Part shown: one piece after another, positions 10,600 to 22,004 of the stretch
Layout of the letters: the number at the start of each line of letters is the position of its first letter
Position numbering within the stretch: the first letter of the stretch is position 1
Assembly: GCA_027924645.1 (NCBI GenBank)
Contig: BSBN01000888.1
Location: 13,275,001-13,339,000 of the forward strand
From: Cunninghamia lanceolata
Lineage: Eukaryota > Streptophyta > Pinopsida > Cupressales > Cupressaceae
Direction: 5' to 3'
DNA length: 64,000 nt
Program-made: the position numbers and the translations under genes
Notes under the pieces: generated by a model
What the model was told of the DNA's origin: nothing
Database searches by the model: none
Seen by the model: only the letters and a program-made list of their open reading frames with translations

Positions 10600-12125
10600 A
10601 TGGCAGGCACATATGGAAGATTAGAGGTGGAGAAGTTTAATGGCACAAATTTGGAGTCATGAAAAATTAAGATGGAAGACATGCTTGTTGATCAAGACCT
10701 ATGGGAAACCCTTTCCGGTGTAAAACCAACCATAATGGCACAAGCTGATTGGGATCTCAAAGATCAGAAGGCTAAGGGTCTCATAAGACTCAGTCTAGTT
10801 GATTCTATCCTGTTAAATGTCCATGAGGATAAGACCATGAAAGATCTTTGGAAGAAGTTGGGAGATGTTTATCAGGCCAAATCCCTGGTGAAAAAGCTTT
10901 TTCTAAGAATGAAGCTATATTTTCTAAGGATGGAGGATAGAGGATCTGTTACAGATCATCTGAATGCTTTCAACATGTTAGTTGAATAGTTGACATCTGT
11001 TGGTGTGAAGATGGAGGAGGAGGATCGTTGTATGACCTTGTGTTGTTCTTTTCCAGACTCATGGGACCATCTTGTTATGGCTATTGGGAGCACCACATCC
11101 ACTTTCAAAATATATGAAGTGGTATGTTCATTGTTATCTGAAGACATGTGGAGAAAGTCTTCTGAAGCAGCCAAAGAGGCTCTTGCGGTTCATGGAAGAC
11201 CCAAGGAGAAAGGGAAAAAGAAGGACAAGAAAGCTGAGAAGGGTAGTTCCAAATCCCCTAGGAGATCCAAATCTCCTAGAAAGTCCAAGGCTCTCTATTA
11301 GAACTGTGAAAAAACTAGGCATTTCTGAAAGGAATGCAAAGAGGAAAAGAAAAAGAAGAAGAATGTCCCAGACTCAGATTCTAACAAGTCACAAGATGAT
11401 GGTGATGCCTTCATCATAGCCTTGGCCACCCATACATCTGATGATGTGTGGTTGATTGATTCTGGTGCATCATTCCATATGACCTCGCATTGAAGCTAGT
11501 TCATGAAGAATGAAGAGTTCAATGGTGGAAGAGTGTACCTGGGTGACGATTCTCATCTAAAGATTGTTGGTCATGGAAGAGTCTTAATCCGATTCCTTGA
11601 TGGACGAGTGAAGGGGATCACTGGGGTCATGCACATCCCAAGCTTGGCACAGAACCTGCTTTCTATAAGTATACTAAATGATGCAGGTGTGCAGGTTGTC
11701 TTTTTGAAGGATGAATGCAAGATGACTAGATGATCTATGGTGCTTGTGAAGGGTACTCAAAGAGGTACTCTATTTTAGCTGGAGGCAAGCACTTCATAGT
11801 ACAATAGTTCTTTTGAGTTGAAGAAAAGAGCTGCAGTCACTTCATCCCCACCATCTGAACCAATAGTGAAGAAATCTATTGTAACAAATTCTAATGGTAG
11901 TGCATCTTGGGTACCCAAGGTTGCTCATGCTTTAGAAGCTAAGCTTCCTACTAAAAGGACAATGTTATGGCATATGAGATTTAGCCACATTGCTGAGAAG
12001 GGTCTTAGAACCCTGATAAATAGAAACCTCATTGAGGAGTTAAATGATTGTAATCTCGAGTTTGACTTTTGCAAACATTGTATATATGGAAAGAAAAACT
12101 ATGTTCAATTTTACTCTAGTACTCA
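10600..12125 (+). pseudogene. gag, protease and GAG-pre-integrase of copia C
   Basis: ATG at 10600 opens a capsid-type gag (VEKFNGTN, WETLSGVKPT, LVDSILLNV, FLRMEDRGSVTDHLNAF). A Lys-rich SPRRSKSPRKSK stretch and a remnant zinc knuckle with a stop inside follow near 11299-11340. The protease is WLIDSGASFHMTSH near 11450. GAG-pre-integrase reads LWHMRFSHIAEKGLRTL and FDFCKHCIYGKK near 11965-12095. At least eight in-frame stops occur in one frame. A frame shift lies near 12125. Confidence 0.88.
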
Positions 12126-13130
12126 CAAAGTCTTCTGGTGTGTTGGACTTTATTCATTCTGATGTATTTGGTCCTATTAGTGTTCCTTCGATTTCCAAAT
12201 CTATATATTTTGTATCTTTAATAGATGACTACAGTAGAAGGACATGGATTTATTTTCTCAGAAGAAAGTCTGAAGTCTTTAGTTGGTTCAAAGAGTTTAA
12301 ATCTTTTCTTGAGAATCAGACTAGTAAAAAGATTAAGTGTTTGAGAACTGACAACGGTGGTGAGTTTTGTTCAGCAGAGTTCGATAAGTTTTGTTAAGAG
12401 CAAGGGATTGACAGACATAAGACAACTCCATACACCCCACAGAGAAATGGATTTGCAGAGAGGATGAATAGAACACTGATGGAGAGGGCTAGGAGTATGC
12501 TTAGTGGAGAAAGCCTTGAACAATAGTTTTGGGCTGAAGCTATAGCCACTACTTGCTACCTGGTAAACAGGTCTCCTACACCAACTCTTGTTGGTAAGAC
12601 ACCTATGGAGGTGTGGTCTGGTAAGAAGCCTTCAGTTAGACATCTTCATGTTTTTGGTTGTGAGACATATGCACATGTGCCTAGGGAAAAATGGTCTAAT
12701 TTGGAGAACAAAGTTGTTAAGTGTATTTTCATTGTCTATGGTGTTGGTGTGAAAGGACACAAGCTTTGGGATCCTGTGGCTGAAAAAGTGTTGTATAGAA
12801 GAAGTGTTATTTTCATAGAGCTAATACTTTCTTCCATTGTTCTAGAGCCAGAAGAAACAAAAAAGAAAGAGGATGTGGTTCAGTTTCCTTCTACCCATGA
12901 GAAGACTGAACGAACAAACCCTGTGAGACTTGATGATGATGAGAGCTCTAGCAGCTCTGAAAGTTTAGAAGAAGAAGTGGAACCTCAACCTCAACCATTG
13001 AGGAGGTCTACATGAACAAGGAAGCAACCTGATAGGTTTGGTTATTCACTGCTTGATTCTAGTTGTGGATTTTCCTTGCTTACTAACACTGATGAGCCTA
13101 GAATTGTGACATAGGCTATGGGCATGAAAG
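12126..13130 (+). pseudogene. Integrase of copia C
   Basis: The core reads DFIHSDVFGPIS, VSLIDDYSRRTWIYFLRRK, LRTDNGGEFCSAEFDKFC and, after a stop, QRNGFAERMNRTLMERARSML. Asp-Asp-Glu residues are therefore visible. The C-terminal part has MEVWSGKKPSVRHLHVFGCETYAHV and LWDPVAEKVLYRRSVIF. An acidic/Ser linker (DDDESSSSSES) leads to RT. Stops are at about 12396 and in the linker. Confidence 0.88.
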
Positions 13131-14640
13131 ATGCAGGTTCCTAGAAGGAGGCCATGGAAGATGAGATGGCTTCTTTTGGAAAAGAAAAAAATATGGGACT
13201 TGGTGTCTTTGCCTGAAGGATGGAAACCTATTGGATGCAAATGGGTGTTCAAGAAGAAATTCAGTGCAGATGGCAGTGTTGAAAAGTACAAGGCCGGATT
13301 GGTTGCGAAGGGGTATTCACAAGTGGAGGGAATTGATTATGGTGAAATTTTCTCTCCCATTGCAAAGATGAGATCTATTTGGTTCATGTTATCTCTTTCA
13401 ATAGCTTATGACTTAGAGGTGGAGCAGATGGATGTAAAGACAACATTCCTTCATGGTGATTTGGAGGAAGAGATTTACATGTCATAGCCAAAGCATTACA
13501 TAGAGAAAGGTAAAGAAAATTTGGTTTGCAAGTTGAAAAATTCTTTGTATGGTTTGAAGTAGTCTCCAAGGATGTGGTACTTGAAGTTTGATGCCTTTGT
13601 GTTGTCGATTAGATTTCTAAGATCGAAATTAGATCATTGTGTGTATTATAAATTTGACAATGATCACATTCTCATTATTGCATTGTGTGTTGATGATACA
13701 CTATTAATTGGGAATGGTAAGAATATGATTTCTTATTTGAAGTCTCAGTTATCAGCATAGTTTGAGATGAAAAATCTAGGGGCAGCCAAGTACATTCTGG
13801 GAATGGAAATTAGAAGAGACAGAGCTAATAGAAAGCTTTGGTTAAGCCAGAGTAAGTGTGTGAAGTCCGTGTTGGATAGGTTCAGTATGGAAGATTCTAG
13901 ACCGTTGTGTGTTCTTGTTTATCTAGGGACAAAGTTGTCTGTTAATGATTGTCCAAAATATCCTAGTGAGGTGGAGGACATGGGCAGACTACCTTATGCT
14001 AGTGTTGTTGGTAGTTTGATGTATGTTATGGTCTACACAAAACTAGACATTGTTCAAGCAGTGGAAGTCCTTAGTCGATTTACGGCTAATCTTGGATGGG
14101 TACATTGGGATGCAGTAAAGAGAGTGTTCAGATATTTGAGGGGTACTTCTATGTATTCCATATGCTATCATTGTAATCCTACAGGACCTCTGCATTTAGT
14201 TTGTATTCGTGGATTCGAGGATTATGATTGGGTGGTTGACATTGACAGCAGGAGATCCACCAGTGCTTATGTGCTTACTATGTTCGGTTGTGCAATTAGT
14301 TGGATGAGTAAGTGACAACCTATGGTCGCTTTGTCCATGATAGAAGCTGAGTATATAGTAGAAAATCATGCTTGCAAGGAAGCCATTTGGCTTAAGAGAT
14401 TGTGTTTAGATATTGGTGTTGATGCAGGACATATTACGATTTGTTTTGATAGTCAGAGTGTGATTTGCCTAGAAAAGAATCCAACTTTCCATGCCAAAAC
14501 AAAGCATATTGATGTACAGTTGCATTTCATGTGAGACATGGTAGAGGATGGGAAGGTGAATTTGGAGAAGGTAGACACTTTGAAGAATTTTGCGGATGCA
14601 TTGATCAAACTAGTGGGCACAAAGAAGTTCAGATGGTGTT
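13131..14640 (+). pseudogene. RT and RNase H of copia C
   Basis: Visible motifs are [45 protein letters not shown], catalytic LCVDDTLL, MKNLGAAKYILGMEIRR, LPYASVVGSLMYVMV and VFRYLRGTS. RNase H follows with SRRSTSAYVLT, SMIEAEYIVENHACKEAIWL and CFDSQSVICLEKN. Stops lie at about 13486, 13558, 13758, 14313 and 14532. The change of frame from the integrase falls at an A-run near 13185, which suggests slippage. Confidence 0.9.
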
Positions 14641-14713
14641 CAGAGTCTATCGGCCTCTTGGCCTATAGCAGTTAAATCCTATTATTTCTATTGGCTCTTA
14701 CAAGGTGTTCGAC

Positions 14714-14724
14714 AAGTGGGAGAA
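14714..14724 (+). other. PPT of copia C
   Basis: aagtgggagaa lies immediately before the 3' LTR and is the purine-rich primer for plus-strand synthesis. Confidence 0.85.
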
Positions 14725-15760
14725 TGTTGGGAATTAAGGTGTCTCAACCTTGGTAATTCCTTGCATTTATTTATTGCTTATTATGTAATTAGGATGCAAA
14801 TCTTATTTTGTCATCTCGTGGGAGTTGGCACAGTGATGTGTCATCCTACGTGGAAGGTGACCACATGTAATTTTGTCCTCACATGAGGAGATAGGCATTC
14901 CACTTAGTGGTAGATGTATTTTTTCATGTGTCGGCACTTTGACTAGTGTGTAAGTGAATCTTGACTGAAACGGTTATGATAGATTCATATGACAGAATCT
15001 ATGACGCGTAAGAGTCATAAATAGAATGCACTATGACAGGTGAAGGCATGTGTCACAAGGCATCTTAGAAGAAGGCATCTTTGGGTACCCCAAGGAGGGT
15101 TATGACATGTTGTATGAGAATATGCTATTTTTAATTAGTGTATGACATACTCTCTTACAGCTGTAACATATGACAGTTATGATGGATTCTATGACAGTCG
15201 TAAGAGTCGTAAGAGCATCTGTCATTGCCCAACTTCGGAATAGGTGACCATATTGGGATGGGGTGATATGACAATTACCATGGCCATGCTGCAATGTTGG
15301 ACAAGTGTCCCTAGGCATGGGTTTTGGGCCATGAGGCCAAGTTGGACACCCATCTCAAGGAAAGTTCATTTTTGCCTTATAAACTTCTATTTAAGAAAGT
15401 GCTTTGAGAGGAGATGTATTATGTGATTGACAGGTACTGTTATGTTGCCAAATTGTCTCCAGATATGAGTGTCTAAGACTCCTATAAATACTTACATTGC
15501 AAGTATGTTGTAAACCTTGTTGTTTAGATAATACATTGTGCAGGTTTTGGAGTGTGGGGTTTTTCACTTGTAAGGGTTTTCCCCACGTTATATCTTGTCT
15601 CTCTCTTCTTCTATCTTACATTCTTGTGTTGTGTATTGCTGCAATATCTCTATTTTTAGGTTAATAACACTATAATTGTAAAGGTTACGAAGAATTTGCT
15701 CTCATCTCTCATCATTAGATTAGTGTAGAAAATGATTTTTGCACACCTAGCTTCCTTTCA
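14725..15760 (+). repeat. 3' LTR of copia C
   Basis: This copy starts tgttgggaattaagg, ends ttcctttca, and is followed by TSD ctaag (15761-15765). It is closely similar to 9429-10481. Confidence 0.93.
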
Positions 15761-17449
15761 CTAAGGTCCTTGACCAAAAAACTGCAAAAAATAGGTAGGT
15801 TTGACTCCAAGTCAAAAATAGAACCAAAAACTCCTTGTGCATGATTTTCCAACCTCAGTTCAACTCCAACCCTCTTCTTTGGATGATTTGAAGATAAAAA
15901 TAAACTGTTTGAACAAATATTAAAGGTAATCAATATGACTTACTTTAATAAGTGTTTTACAATTATCTTCTTGGTTTTGTGGAACACATATTATGGTAAT
16001 TTGTAGAATATTACCTTTAGTATTTGTTTAAATATAGATATTCTTGGCCTTCTACTCATGTAAAGGTGAAGGGGTTTACATGTTTACAATTTGACTTGTC
16101 TTCTTCTCTATGCAATAAAAAGCCTTTGCTGCCCATAGTCACCAAAAGGTCTCCATCCTCTCAAAATTGCCTAAGTCAGATAATAAGGTCAAAAAAGACC
16201 CTTATTGCCTTCATTTCCCTCAAACCTTAGTCATAATCATTATTTTATTTGACTCTAAGGTAAAAAGAAACATTAAAACCAACAAAATAAATCCTTATAC
16301 CCCTTATGACTCCCCATCGACTTCCACTCTGCACTAGGTATTTATGACTTTAAAGTCATTACCATGAGCTCCATTTGCATATAATGATTTTATTACAAAA
16401 TAAAGTCAAAAAAACTTCATTCATTCTATGAGCTAGGGCTTCACTTGAAGAAAACTAACCTTCCAACCCTAAAACACACATTATTTTTTTCTTTCATCAT
16501 TTGAATCTCTCTTCACCACTGCATTGCCATGGGGAACCTTGAGGGTTTGCTATAGCTATGTGAAGGATTTTGGAGGGCTTTCTTGACTATTGTTTCAAGG
16601 TAGGCTTTCTCCCATGCCTGAATACTATATCTTTTCATAAGGAAATGGTGGAAAACAGTCCCTTGTTTTGTTATTTCTATGAGAATTATGAAGGAAACTC
16701 TCTATTTTATGTATGTTCTTCTTTATTGCTCTAATTCTGTGACAAAAATGATGAAAGAACAAACTTTTCTTGCTCCTATATTGCTTTCCACATGTTGTTT
16801 CTTGGCTTTTGTGATTTTCTGTTGCTCAAAGGTGAGAAAAATAGAGTCTGTATCTTAACTTTTCTTGCTCCTATATTGCTTTGGATAGTGATTTGTCATT
16901 TCTTGTGTGAGGAGCTCATTAAACCCTTGTCTTACTTAAAGAAACCGTATACATATCTTCCATATACTTGCATAAAAGCCTCTTTTTAGGAAGCTAATTC
17001 AAACAAAAGGCTATTATCTCTTTTCTGCTAGGGTTTCTTGGTATCAAATCAGAGGAAACTTATTTTTTGTCACTACTTCGTGAACAGAGTAAGTGTTTTG
17101 TTTGTTTCCTTGTATACAAGAGTTTGTGCTTTTTTGAAGGTGTATCTCTATGATAATATATTGAGACTGTCATTACCTCTTTTTGAAGAATAAAGAAGAA
17201 GTAAGGAAACTTTATTCTAGTCTTTTGACTATGCTCTGTTCATGAAACCAAAAGAAAAATACTGCTTCATCTTCCTATCTTCATGTATTAGTTCTAAGGG
17301 GTACTTTTAATTTTCAAACCCTTGCTAGGGTTCCATTTTTTGTGTTTAGGTAAGTTGAATGTGTTTACATGTCTTTGAGGTCCCTGCAGGCTTCCTTTGT
17401 CATCTAACATTATGAAACAAAATAATGTAAAAGGTTCTTTTTGTTGTAA

Positions 17450-17838
17450 TTATGAAGGAAGGGGGTTTCCTTTATCCCGTAGCTCAATATTGACATCGCT
17501 CTCCTTGATATGCTTGGTGTTCTTTCTACCATACTACAGACTTTGCTTTAATATTCCATCTATATCATGCCTATGCTGCTCCACTTGACAGTCTCTATAT
17601 TAATTGCTATGTATTTGATGTGTGTTTTTACCACTACTTTCATTGTCTTTGTTGAGAACATTGCATCATATTCAAGAAAAGATGTGGCTACATGGAATAC
17701 AAAGTTTGATGGGCATACAAAAAGTGGACAAGCCATTAAAGCTATTGTTTTCATCTTTCATAGTAGTCCTTTTATTGATTGTGACCTTATTGTCACTATG
17801 ACAACATTTAGTGATTGTTTACTACTCTTTACTATGTA
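17450..17838 (+). pseudogene. PPR-protein gene fragment inside Tat LTR (left copy)
   Basis: The plus-strand translation contains SRKDVATWNTKFDGHTKSGQ followed by a degenerate helix. This matches the hallmark of plant PLS-type pentatricopeptide-repeat proteins (rDVvsWNtMIaGYaqnGq). Just upstream, PLSRSSILTSLSLIC matches the start of the preceding repeat in another frame. About 100-120 codons can be followed, with frame changes and lost residues, so it is non-functional. It lies antisense to the Tat element. PPR proteins normally bind organellar RNA. The family call is by motif only. Confidence 0.55.
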
Positions 17839-20323
17839 GACTTTATTCTTACTATGTGTCACTGTCACCTTTATCTTTTCTTGTAGTGTCTTCTCTTTCT
17901 TGGCAGACTCTAAGACATCCTTGTGTATGTTGTCTTGCCCTTTGTTTTGTTAATTAGTTCTCAATGTTAGAACTTCAACATACCTTTACCACTATCTTCA
18001 TATTATGATTGTTGGTGATTCTTCTTCTAGGTGTTTTAGTTTCTCATTAAGCTCTATGTCATGTTACAATAGCATAACCTTGACTATGTTTCCATTGACT
18101 GCTCCTTGACAGTAGTAGCATTGTTTTGTTTTTTATCTCTTCATCATTAATCTTTGTTCTCTACTAACTTCCTGTAGCATTGTTTTCTACCTAATGATGC
18201 TTGGAAAAATAATGTCTAAGGGCATTATGATCTAGTTGAGCTACTATTGAGTTGTCCCTATTTTCCTTTAGGCTTGCATGCCTTTTAGGTGATTGTTTTG
18301 TTCTTCCTTTCATTATGCATACATTGTGCAAGTTTTCCTTCAACTCTATACCTTTGTTCATACCTACAAGGAATATTTTCACTATCCCAAGTCTTTTATC
18401 TTCTTCCTAGCATGCCCTATGGTAGGTGTTTTTATTTTGCCTTAGTAGCCTTCATCTTATAAGATTAAGGTTTTGAAAGATCTTTTATGATTGTTCTGTG
18501 CTCTTTGTATAATGTGTTTTTTGTTAAGAGAAACAATGTCTTGACTATCTTCTATTATTTACATGTTATCTCCAACTTGTACTGACTTCTCCCTTTATCA
18601 TGCTCAAATAGTCATGTTGTTATTGTATCATGCACTATTTTGAAGGTGACTGCTCTTTTTACATTGGTGACTGACGACTGCTAGCAGACCTCTTCGAGTT
18701 TATAGAAACTACTCTAAACTTGATCCTTGGGCATGTGATCGGTCTACATGAAATCTTCATTGTTCAAGCATTTTCTAATTGATTGTTTACTCTTTGATGG
18801 GTGTTAGTCTTCTCATGAATGTTGATTGTCCTCTACAATCGAATTGTAACTGTTGAAACATAGTATATAGTCATGTCAACTATCCTTTGACTGTTGTGTG
18901 TAATACATTATGGATTGTTTTTCCATCTTTTGACTGGGACTATACTTTTACATTAGCGACTACTCCATGAAGGGTCTTCAATGTCTACCTCTCCTAGAAA
19001 CCTTCAAAATTGTCTTCATGCACTGCATACACAAGATAATGTAGATCCTACTCTTGGTGTCTATGAATATAATAGCCTTTATAGGTAACTGTCATGCTGA
19101 CTACTACATCTCTACATTTGGACAATAACCTTTATTGAGGATAGTCATTGGATTGCTCTTGTCATGATTGTTTTCCTTATTAGATCCCAAACCTCTTGCT
19201 GCTCTTGTAACAAACCCTTGTAGCTATAGTCATGGATTGTCTTCTGGCATTTAGTGATTGTTCCTTCACTTTCTCTTATATTTGTTACTCCTTACTGTAG
19301 CAGAGACCTCATACCTGCTGCTCCACCTTTGCATGATGTTCCACAAGTTCTCTGCATACTCTTGTAACTCTTTACTAATATGATAGCTGGCAAGCCTCCT
19401 ATACTCTTTCAAAGGTTGTTTTCTACTCATATGTCTATTGAGCCTAGACCTCTACCTTGTGACTTGGCACTATTGTCCCCATATATTGTTGGTTGTCTCT
19501 AGTCTTTTGGTTTTTGTCAAGGCTCATTGTGTACTACTCTAAGACTATCTTAGCATTTATGATTGTTGTAACCAATGACATTGATGAATGGTCTTCCTGT
19601 ACCTGTACCTACATAGTGAACAAACAAGTTAGATAAAACAAATAGGCTGATAGCCTCACTTTTGATTGTTTGATCAGACTTTCTCTTTTCTACTTTCTCT
19701 CATGATTAGATATCTACATCTGATATCTTTTTATCTCCTTCATTTTATGGATCAGATGTAAAGGGACAAGTACATGTTGAATTATTGCATAAAGAAGTAG
19801 AGATGTGAACCCTGAGCTCTAACATTCACTTATATCCTCCTGTAGGTTATATTGGAGCTATCATCAAGACAAGTTGAAGATGGTGGAGCCTATCAATGAG
19901 ATTCATCATTCATTCAGGCAATTATGGGTCCCACCTTTCTTTTATATGCTTTCCTCTACTTCAGATGTACTTGTTATTGTGCATTGTATCACATACAATT
20001 ACTCACATGGCTTGTGTTGGATCATTAGCGTTTCTCCTTTGAATATAAATAGTTATTTCATGCAATGACTTGTGTATACTTTCTCTTTCTTGTAAATAAA
20101 TTGCATAACATAATCTAAACATTATTGCATGCAATAGGTGTTTATAATCATGAAAAACTTGACGAAGTTCTATGTACCTTTCTAAACTGTATCAAACTGT
20201 AATGAATGGACTACAATGAACATAACTAGAACATGAACTGCAATGAGTAGATTAGCTTTAACTTCACATGTCAGTCTCTAAATACCTCCTACCTTACAAG
20301 GGCACTCTTCATCTTAATTGGCT

Positions 20324-20354
20324 CATGTAGCAGCTCTGTTTGAGCTGCTACATG
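20324..20354. other. Perfect 13-bp inverted repeat (hairpin)
   Basis: catgtagcagctc and gagctgctacatg flank a 5-nt loop (tgttt). It lies near the junction between the Tat LTR and the integrase 3' flank. The role is unknown. Confidence 0.7.
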
Positions 20355-20430
20355 ATCTTGGTAACATGATCATTGAAATAGTCCTCCATTAGGAGAGTAG
20401 ATATTCTAGGATGGATTATGAACTTGAGTT

Positions 20431-20854
20431 TTTTTCTTGCCCCTTCCTTTGAACCTCTCTGCTTCTCCAAAGCAGCAAAGAAACTATTGTTATAGCCTAA
20501 CCTATTTGGTTGTAAAGCACAATTTGGAAACATTTTTTGTGACCTCTACACCAGTTTTGCTTGCTAAAACTCTCAAGGCCAGTTGCCTTGTATGTCCATT
20601 GGCCAATAGAGTCTTTCCTTGGCCTCAACAACTCAGAAAACTTCTTGAAAACTCATCTTCTTAGAAAACAACAGTAGTAGAAACAAAACTGAAAACAAAA
20701 CAATGCTACCTCCAAATAGGACCAACCAACTGTACACCAACACTTCTTAGAAAACAAAAACTAAAATGAAACTACTATGCATCCAACACTTATTAACTAA
20801 AAAATCTACTCTACTATGATACATTTGCAACTTTTACTTGTCAGAAATAGTGCT
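20431..20854 (-). other. Non-coding spacer between Tat integrase and 3' LTR
   Basis: The stretch downstream of the integrase stop contains a polypyrimidine run on the plus strand at 20429-20451 (tttttttcttgccccttcctt), a possible PPT of the minus-strand element. Short ORFs here show no recognised domain. Confidence 0.5.
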
Positions 20855-21999
20855 TGAGGTGAATCCCATTGACTGGGATTTGTAACACCTCTCACATTTT
20901 GCATTTAGCAATCGTGAATGCGCATGTCCACATAGCATCAAACTTGATGTAATTACCAAGTTTTCTTTTTAACTCATCACACTTAAGAACAATGTCTCCT
21001 TTGAAAACCTTGAAAGTTTCCCTCCTATCAAATGTCCTCATCATTTGCATCTAGTACATCTCCAACTGTAATGTTGTTTTCTTCCTTGTCTCTTACAACT
21101 CTACTAGCTCAACCAACCATACCTCCATAGGACCATCCTCCATGAATTTGAGCTTTTTCATGAGGCTTACAGCTGATAACTTAGTTGAAATAGGTAGTTT
21201 GGCTTATTTACCCTACATAAGCATAAATGGAGATTGACCAGTTGACCTTTTAGGAGTCACTCTATCAGCCTATAAGGTTGATTTCAACTTTGAATGCTAG
21301 GTTCTCTGATTATCTTCTATTGTCTATTAGATGATCTTGATGAGGTTTTTATTAGTGGACTTAGCCTGCCCATTCCCTTGAGGGTAGTAATTTGATGAAG
21401 TGCTTAAGTATACACCATCTTGGATGTCCTAGTCAATTATTTTCATGGCGACAAAAGCCAAGGTATTATCTAAAATGATTGAATCTGGTACACCAAACCT
21501 GACTACTAAATCTTCATAGAAGTTCAAAATAGCATTCTGATTAGCCTCTTTCAAAGCAACTGCTTCTGTCCACTTGGTAACATAATCTATGGTTGTTAAT
21601 ATCCACTTGTGGCCAGAACTTGAAGGTGGGTTAATAGCTCCAATGAAATCAAGGCCCCAGTTGGTAAAGGGCTTATCAACTGAAATGGGAAGTAGTGGCA
21701 AGGTTGCCAACTTTTATTTGCCTACAAAAGCAACACATTTCATACACTTTCTTACCTAGGTATGCACATATTTGAAAAGAGATGGCTAGTAATATCCAGC
21801 CTTCGTAATCTTTAAGGTTGTTGTGTGGGCTGCAAAGTGACCACCAACTAGTCCATCATGGAACTCATGCAAAATTTTATTGCTATGATCTATTTCAATG
21901 CATCTTAAGAACACTCCATTATAATCTTTTCTAAATAAGATATCATTGACAATAACATATGGAATGGCCTGCAACCTATAATACCCTTTTTTGCTTCAC
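20855..21999 (-). pseudogene. Integrase of the Tat element
   Basis: Reading leftward from the D insertion: the region before the zinc finger has YVIVNDILFRKDYNGVFLRC; HEFHDGLVGGHFAAHTT and VRKCMKCVAF form the H2C2 finger. The core has FTNWGLDFIGAI and IDYVTKWTEAVAL, then VPDSIILDNTLAFVA. The glutamate motif reads GNGQAKSTNK, with Glu changed to Lys. The C-terminal part has FKVFKGDIVLKCDELKRK and ends IPVNGIHLKHYF near 20860, a Tat-type ending. Multiple stops lie between 20.9 and 21.4 kb. Confidence 0.88.
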
Positions 22000-22004
22000 T
22001 TAGC
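22000..22004 (+). repeat. Left TSD of chromovirus D
   Basis: ttagc here matches ttagc at 34189-34193 exactly, joining the Tat integrase and RNase H halves. Confidence 0.95.

Larger units (their letters stand above)
9429..15760 (+). mobile_element. Ty1/copia element C, complete but inactive
   Basis: The element is 6.3 kb with LTRs of 1053 and 1036 bp, a copia PBS, gag-PR-INT-RT-RH and a PPT. It is flanked by a TSD and confirmed by the empty site in the other Tat LTR. The coding region has many stops, almost all explicable as C-to-T or G-to-A changes, plus two frame shifts (near 12.12 kb and 13.18 kb). Confidence 0.95.
15766..20430 (-). repeat. Tat 3' LTR, main part (right boundary uncertain)
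   Basis: The first part, 15766 to about 17880, aligns collinearly with 61857-63990, including the PPR-like fragment. The remainder has no partner in the window because the other LTR runs off the edge. No retroviral coding motif is visible from 17840 to 20430. The inner LTR end should be a CA followed by a pyrimidine tract on the plus strand; candidates are the tracts at about 19679-19706 and 20429-20451. The total LTR is therefore roughly 4.8-5.5 kb without copia C. Confidence 0.65.
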
